Shown: one piece after another, positions 39,101-42,696 of the stretch | Position numbering within the stretch: the first letter of the stretch is position 1 | Layout of the letters: each line of letters starts with the position of its first letter | IMG/VR virus record: IMGVR_UViG_3300032278_000024 | Span: 1-42,696 of that record | DNA from: a virus | DNA: 42,696 nucleotides | Reading direction: 5' to 3' (one strand) | Made by a program: the position numbers and the translations under genes | The notes under the pieces: generated by a model | Database searches by the model: none | Seen by the model: the letters and a program-made list of their open reading frames with translations, nothing else | Told to the model about the DNA's origin: nothing

Positions 39101-41547
39101 CTTGGGGTAATCCTAAAGCAAAGCTAATCCTAATAGTAGATCGCCCAGCTAGCAGAGCATACACAGACGGTAGTATTATATCAGGACGAGGTGGGCAGAA
39201 CCTCCACCTCATCTTGTCTCACGCTGGACTATCATCCCAAGACGTCTACATACTATGTGTCAATCCAAGGGATGCACCTGAGAATACCATAATGAATACA
39301 AAGGGAGTGCTTACGGAGACTGGCTTGCAGTTACAGGCCAACCTCCGTAGTACTCTAGTCAAGCTGGAGCCTATGATGGTGGTCCCTATGGGCCGTGTGA
39401 GCTGTACCCTCTTGCTAGAAGATCACAGGCTGGACAAACTCCGAGGCTCATGCTTTCAGTACAATGGGTTCAAGGTGATACCTACTAGGAACCCATTCAC
39501 CTCTGGGTTCAATCCACCTGACCGTTACATTATCTCCGCTGACATACAGAAAGCTAAGGCTAATTGTGATCCCTCCCCCTACATCCCTCCTGACCTCAAC
39601 ATAATAGTAGATCCAGCATACTCAGTAGCCGAACGCTACCTTCAGGATGCCGAGCTAGTCAGTTGTGACATAGAGGTCGCAGGTGGGCAAGTATTCTGTA
39701 TAGGATTCTCCAAGGATGCTGACTCAGCGCTCGTCATCAACCTAGACAACCGCCCTATGTCAGACCGCATAGCTATGTGGAAACTCTGTGCTATGTTTCT
39801 TGATGATCCTACCAAGACAGTAGTGGGCCAGAACTTTATCTACGATATGAATATGCTCTGGCGACTCGACAAGCTACGAGTCTCCGCCAAAATACATGAC
39901 ACTATGATAGCACACCACATCATGTATCCTGAATTCGAGAAGTCCTTACAATTTCTGACCTCCATGTACACAACCATACCATACTACAAGGATGAGGGTG
40001 GGTTCTGGAAGAAAGGCATAGGTGACCGCAGGAGCTTCCTTTACTATAATGGCAAGGATTGTATAGCTACGTACAGGGTCTGGGAAAAACTGAAGGATAA
40101 GATCCTCAGTGAGAAGTTCATCTCCCAGTACCAAGAGACTATTGATATGTACGAACCACTCATCTACCTGATGTACCGAGGGATAGATGTGGATATGACT
40201 GAGTTGGAAGTAGTCAAGCAGAAGCTCAAGGATGAGATAGCATCTATCGACTCTTCCTTGCAGGGTGTAGTCCAGCAAGAGTCTAACCACGAGTGCATGG
40301 AGATCAACTACAACTCTCCCAAGCAGTGCATTGAGTACTACTACGGGGTAATGGGACTACCTCCCTATCGGAAAGCTGGCAAGCCTACTGTAGATGACAA
40401 AGCTCTCGCTCAGCTTGCTAAAGCTACCTCCGCTCGCAAGGGTTTATACTCTGCCCAGCTTATCCAACAGCTCAGGCACCGCAACAAACTCTTTAGCACA
40501 TACCTAGATATAGAGTTCGACAAAGATCAACGCTTCAGGTCGGAGTACCGTCCCAGAGGCACACGTACTGGCAGGCTATCCTCCGGTAAGACTTTCTGGG
40601 GCAGTGGTATGAACGCTCAGAACGTACCGCCCGAGATGAAAGCCTTTCTGGTCGCGGACCCTGGACACCTCCTGCTGGAGATGGACAAACGACAATCTGA
40701 GTGGGTAATCACAGCTTACCTAGCTAACGACTCCGAGATGATAGCTATCATCAATACTGGAGTTGACCCACACTCCGCTACTGCACACATGGTAACAGGC
40801 ATCCCACTTGAAGCCATTGCATCAGAGAACAAAGCTATAGGTCACACTACCAACCCCGAAGAGATCGAGCGGATACGAGATGACCTAGTAGTAGACTCCC
40901 TATCCGCACCGTTTAATCTAATAGCCGAGGGACACTTTGTACCACGTACCCTCAGTGTCCGCCAGATGGGCAAGAAGTGTAACCACGCTTTGAACTACAT
41001 GATGGGGGCACGGCAGTTTAGCTTAGAGACTGGGATGGCAGAGCCAGAGTGTGTAGAGGCTCGGAATAAGTACCTTGCAGGGTACAGCAAGTTGCCTGAC
41101 TGGTGGGCTGGTGTACGTAAGACACTACATAATGATCGGGGACTCCGTAACATCTGCAACCAGTACCGTGGTTTCATTGGTGTTGTCGATGATGCTTTGC
41201 TCAAGGATGCCGTAGCGCACCTGCCCCAATCAGTCTCTGCATGGATGGTAAACATGGCAATGAATGAGATTTATCGTAGCACTCAACACGAGGTTGCTGC
41301 GGGAGAGATGCTAGCCAACGTACATGATAGTATCCTTTTCCAGTACCCTTATGAAAAGATAGATCAGTTAGCTCGCTTTTGTACCATAGTGAAGCATTCT
41401 ATGGAACCTGAACTAACGGCACCCTCTGGTCTCCACTTCCGAGTAGAGACTGACATTAAGATAGGATTTAGTTGGGGACATATGGTCGAAACAACATTTC
41501 AAGACGTAGGAGATGCAGCATGGAAGTTGCGAGAGGCAAAAGGATAG
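39097..41547 (+). CDS. Family A DNA polymerase with N-terminal uracil-glycosylase-like domain
   Basis: The 816-residue protein has three parts. Residues about 5-150 resemble family 4 uracil-DNA glycosylases (GRGGQNLHLILSHAGL, DVYILCVNPRDAPEN, EPMMVVPMG), but the GExPG and HPS catalytic motifs read DRPAS and RNPFT. The 3'-5' exonuclease follows with D191/E193, N246-D250 and Y317-D321. The polymerase has motif A D530-Q533-E535, motif B R622-K626-Y634 and motif C H743-D744. In motif B, His630 lies where E. coli Pol I has Phe762, and motif C reads HDS rather than HDE. It replicates the phage genome. The ATG overlaps the previous stop (ATGA). Confidence 0.93.
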   Translation: MTWGNPKAKLILIVDRPASRAYTDGSIISGRGGQNLHLILSHAGLSSQDVYILCVNPRDAPENTIMNTKGVLTETGLQLQANLRSTLVKLEPMMVVPMGRVSCTLLLEDHRLDKLRGSCFQYNGFKVIPTRNPFTSGFNPPDRYIISADIQKAKANCDPSPYIPPDLNIIVDPAYSVAERYLQDAELVSCDIEVAGGQVFCIGFSKDADSALVINLDNRPMSDRIAMWKLCAMFLDDPTKTVVGQNFIYDMNMLWRLDKLRVSAKIHDTMIAHHIMYPEFEKSLQFLTSMYTTIPYYKDEGGFWKKGIGDRRSFLYYNGKDCIATYRVWEKLKDKILSEKFISQYQETIDMYEPLIYLMYRGIDVDMTELEVVKQKLKDEIASIDSSLQGVVQQESNHECMEINYNSPKQCIEYYYGVMGLPPYRKAGKPTVDDKALAQLAKATSARKGLYSAQLIQQLRHRNKLFSTYLDIEFDKDQRFRSEYRPRGTRTGRLSSGKTFWGSGMNAQNVPPEMKAFLVADPGHLLLEMDKRQSEWVITAYLANDSEMIAIINTGVDPHSATAHMVTGIPLEAIASENKAIGHTTNPEEIERIRDDLVVDSLSAPFNLIAEGHFVPRTLSVRQMGKKCNHALNYMMGARQFSLETGMAEPECVEARNKYLAGYSKLPDWWAGVRKTLHNDRGLRNICNQYRGFIGVVDDALLKDAVAHLPQSVSAWMVNMAMNEIYRSTQHEVAAGEMLANVHDSILFQYPYEKIDQLARFCTIVKHSMEPELTAPSGLHFRVETDIKIGFSWGHMVETTFQDVGDAAWKLREAKG

Positions 41548-41717
41548 GATGGTTGACTATACTAGAGTATAGCCATACAGATATTTACAGTCGCAAGTTT
41601 TGGAAGTGCGATTGTAGATGTGGGTCGCAGACTATAGTGCGTGAGTCCGATCTCAAGCGTGGTCACACTCGAAGCTGTGGCTGCATGAGAGGCTGGAATA
41701 ATGCCAAGAAAAGTTAA
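41520..41717 (+). CDS. Stand-alone zinc-binding module, like the N-terminal part of HNH/AP2 homing endonucleases
   Basis: The ATG at 41520 (MEVARGKRIGWLTILEY) has AGGAG seven bases upstream; a longer TTG frame lies in the polymerase gene and is rejected. The 65-residue product has KCDCRCGS, then LKRGHTRSCGCMRG. GKRxGxLTxLE and the LKxGxTxSCGC ending are typical of the zinc module that precedes HNH or AP2 domains in phage homing endonucleases, but neither domain follows. It overlaps polymerase by 28 bases and the next gene by 17. It could be a remnant or a small DNA-binding protein. Confidence 0.75.
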   Translation: MEVARGKRIGWLTILEYSHTDIYSRKFWKCDCRCGSQTIVRESDLKRGHTRSCGCMRGWNNAKKS

Positions 41718-42696
41718 AGGCAACTGGATCTCCGCATACCTACAGTACACAGAAGAAACAGAGAGTCCAAAGTCTTATCACACATGGACAGCTATAAGTA
41801 TAATAGCTGGTGTACTCGGTCGTAAGGTACACTTCACTCTGGGTTCGCAAAAGATATACCCTAACTTCTACATTCTGTTAGTAGGACAGAGTGGTAAGTT
41901 GAGAAAGGGTGTAGCTATGGGTATGGGGGAGGATCTGTTTAGGCAGACTGGACTGGATATAGCTGCCGAGGCTATCACTAGGGAGGCTCTGCTCATACGG
42001 ATGGGGAAAGCTAAGAAGAACTTCCTCTATCCAGACAGTTCTCAAGGGACTCACAGTAGCCTGACCCTGTTCTCCAAAGAGCTTACCACACTTACCGGAG
42101 TACGTCAGGTCAAGTTCCTAGCTGACCTCACTGACTGGTTCGACTGTCATGATATATGGGTAAACGATACCAAGAACAAAGGCATAGATATAATTGAGGG
42201 TATGTTCCTCAATATACTTGCTGCCACCGCACCTGACTGGATACCTCAGATACTGCCATTGGAGGCAGTAGGCGGTGGCTTCACCTCCCGATGTATCTTT
42301 GTAGTAGAGTCCCAAAAGTACAGGAGCATCGCTATGCCTCCACCACCGGATGCTAAGACCCGCCTAGCACTCATCGAGGATCTTAAAGATATGCGTGGCA
42401 TCACGGGAGAGTATCAGTTCACCCCCGAAGGACTCGTTGCATTTAAAGCATGGTATGATAGGACCGAAGCAGAGGCTAAGACAGGCAAGTACGCAGTGCC
42501 CGACCCTCGCTTAGCATCATACTGTGAACGCAGGGCAGTCCACTTGCTCAAGCTAAGCATCATCTTACAAGCTGCCCAGGATGCTAACAGAATGGTAGGG
42601 CAAGAGACTTTTGAGCTAGCTATCGAGACACTAGAAGACATCGAACCCAGGATGTCAGAGGTATTCGGTGGCGTAGGTATGAGCGAACTGGCGCAA
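41701..42696 (+). CDS. DUF3987-like primase/helicase ATPase, 3' end cut by window edge
   Basis: An ATG at 41701 (MPRKVKGNWISAYLQYTEE) opens a frame that is still open at the window end (332 codons). The start ESPKSYHTWTAISIIAGVLG and the P-loop region FYILLVGQSGKLRKGVAM, followed by SKELTTL and FLADLTDWFD, fit the DUF3987 type of phage helicase or primase-associated ATPases. The P-loop is atypical (GQSGKLRKG instead of GxxGxGKS/T), a form seen in this group. It most likely unwinds or primes DNA for the polymerase just upstream. Confidence 0.8.
   Translation, partial: MPRKVKGNWISAYLQYTEETESPKSYHTWTAISIIAGVLGRKVHFTLGSQKIYPNFYILLVGQSGKLRKGVAMGMGEDLFRQTGLDIAAEAITREALLIRMGKAKKNFLYPDSSQGTHSSLTLFSKELTTLTGVRQVKFLADLTDWFDCHDIWVNDTKNKGIDIIEGMFLNILAATAPDWIPQILPLEAVGGGFTSRCIFVVESQKYRSIAMPPPPDAKTRLALIEDLKDMRGITGEYQFTPEGLVAFKAWYDRTEAEAKTGKYAVPDPRLASYCERRAVHLLKLSIILQAAQDANRMVGQETFELAIETLEDIEPRMSEVFGGVGMSELAQ

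Noticed and set aside
1-42696. CRISPR arrays, integrase or attachment sites, phage-type single-subunit RNA polymerase gene
   Set aside because: None seen on either strand; a polymerase gene could lie outside the window.

Overview
This window is the central part of a double-stranded DNA tailed-phage genome. Its short-tail (podovirus-type) gene set suggests a virulent phage of a Gram-negative bacterium. The evidence is an ordered terminase, portal, scaffold, capsid, adaptor, nozzle and internal-protein block, a lysis cassette with a SleB-type hydrolase and small membrane proteins, and a T7/Pol I-type DNA polymerase. I see no integrase, excisionase or recognisable lysogeny repressor, no tRNA, rRNA or CRISPR array, and no bacterial housekeeping region. 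Both ends of the window cut through genes, so the genome continues on both sides. The host cannot be named from sequence alone.

Layout: two divergent arms leave a gene-poor control region at about 29754-30585. The left arm (29753 down to 1, minus strand) is the late arm. In transcription order it holds: a small acidic protein, small terminase, two small genes, large terminase, a degenerate PurD/GAR-synthetase-like protein, portal, a run of short basic or zinc-ribbon proteins, scaffold, major capsid protein, decoration protein, adaptor, an S74-chaperoned fiber, a small fiber-like protein, tail nozzle, three internal (ejection) proteins of 355, 1145 and 1653 residues, a cluster of tail-fiber genes ending in a second S74-chaperoned fiber, a coiled-coil protein, then endolysin, holin and spanin-like proteins. 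Genes are tightly packed with stop/start overlaps.

The right arm (30586 to 42696, plus strand) starts with about a dozen small unknown early proteins. Several are separated by short hairpin-containing leaders, and five share a C-terminal helical motif. Then come a Cas4/RecB-like PD-(D/E)XK nuclease, a Sak4-like RecA-fold ATPase, an SSB-like protein, a highly structured intergenic RNA, a hyperacidic protein, a zinc-ribbon protein with an SSB-like acidic tail, a DNA polymerase with an N-terminal uracil-glycosylase-like domain, a stand-alone zinc-binding module, and a DUF3987-type primase/helicase-like protein cut by the window edge.

The control region carries a good sigma70-type promoter firing left, a weaker one firing right, three CTTAGyAC motifs at exact 23-bp spacing next to a 14-bp palindrome, and a large nested inverted repeat with an A/T-rich loop. 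It may combine promoter control with a replication origin. The observations most worth following are the PurD-like protein in the packaging block, the structured RNA near 37.8 kb, the shared C-terminal motif of early proteins, the glycosylase-like polymerase fusion, and the endolysin whose signal-like leader has no ordinary start codon.
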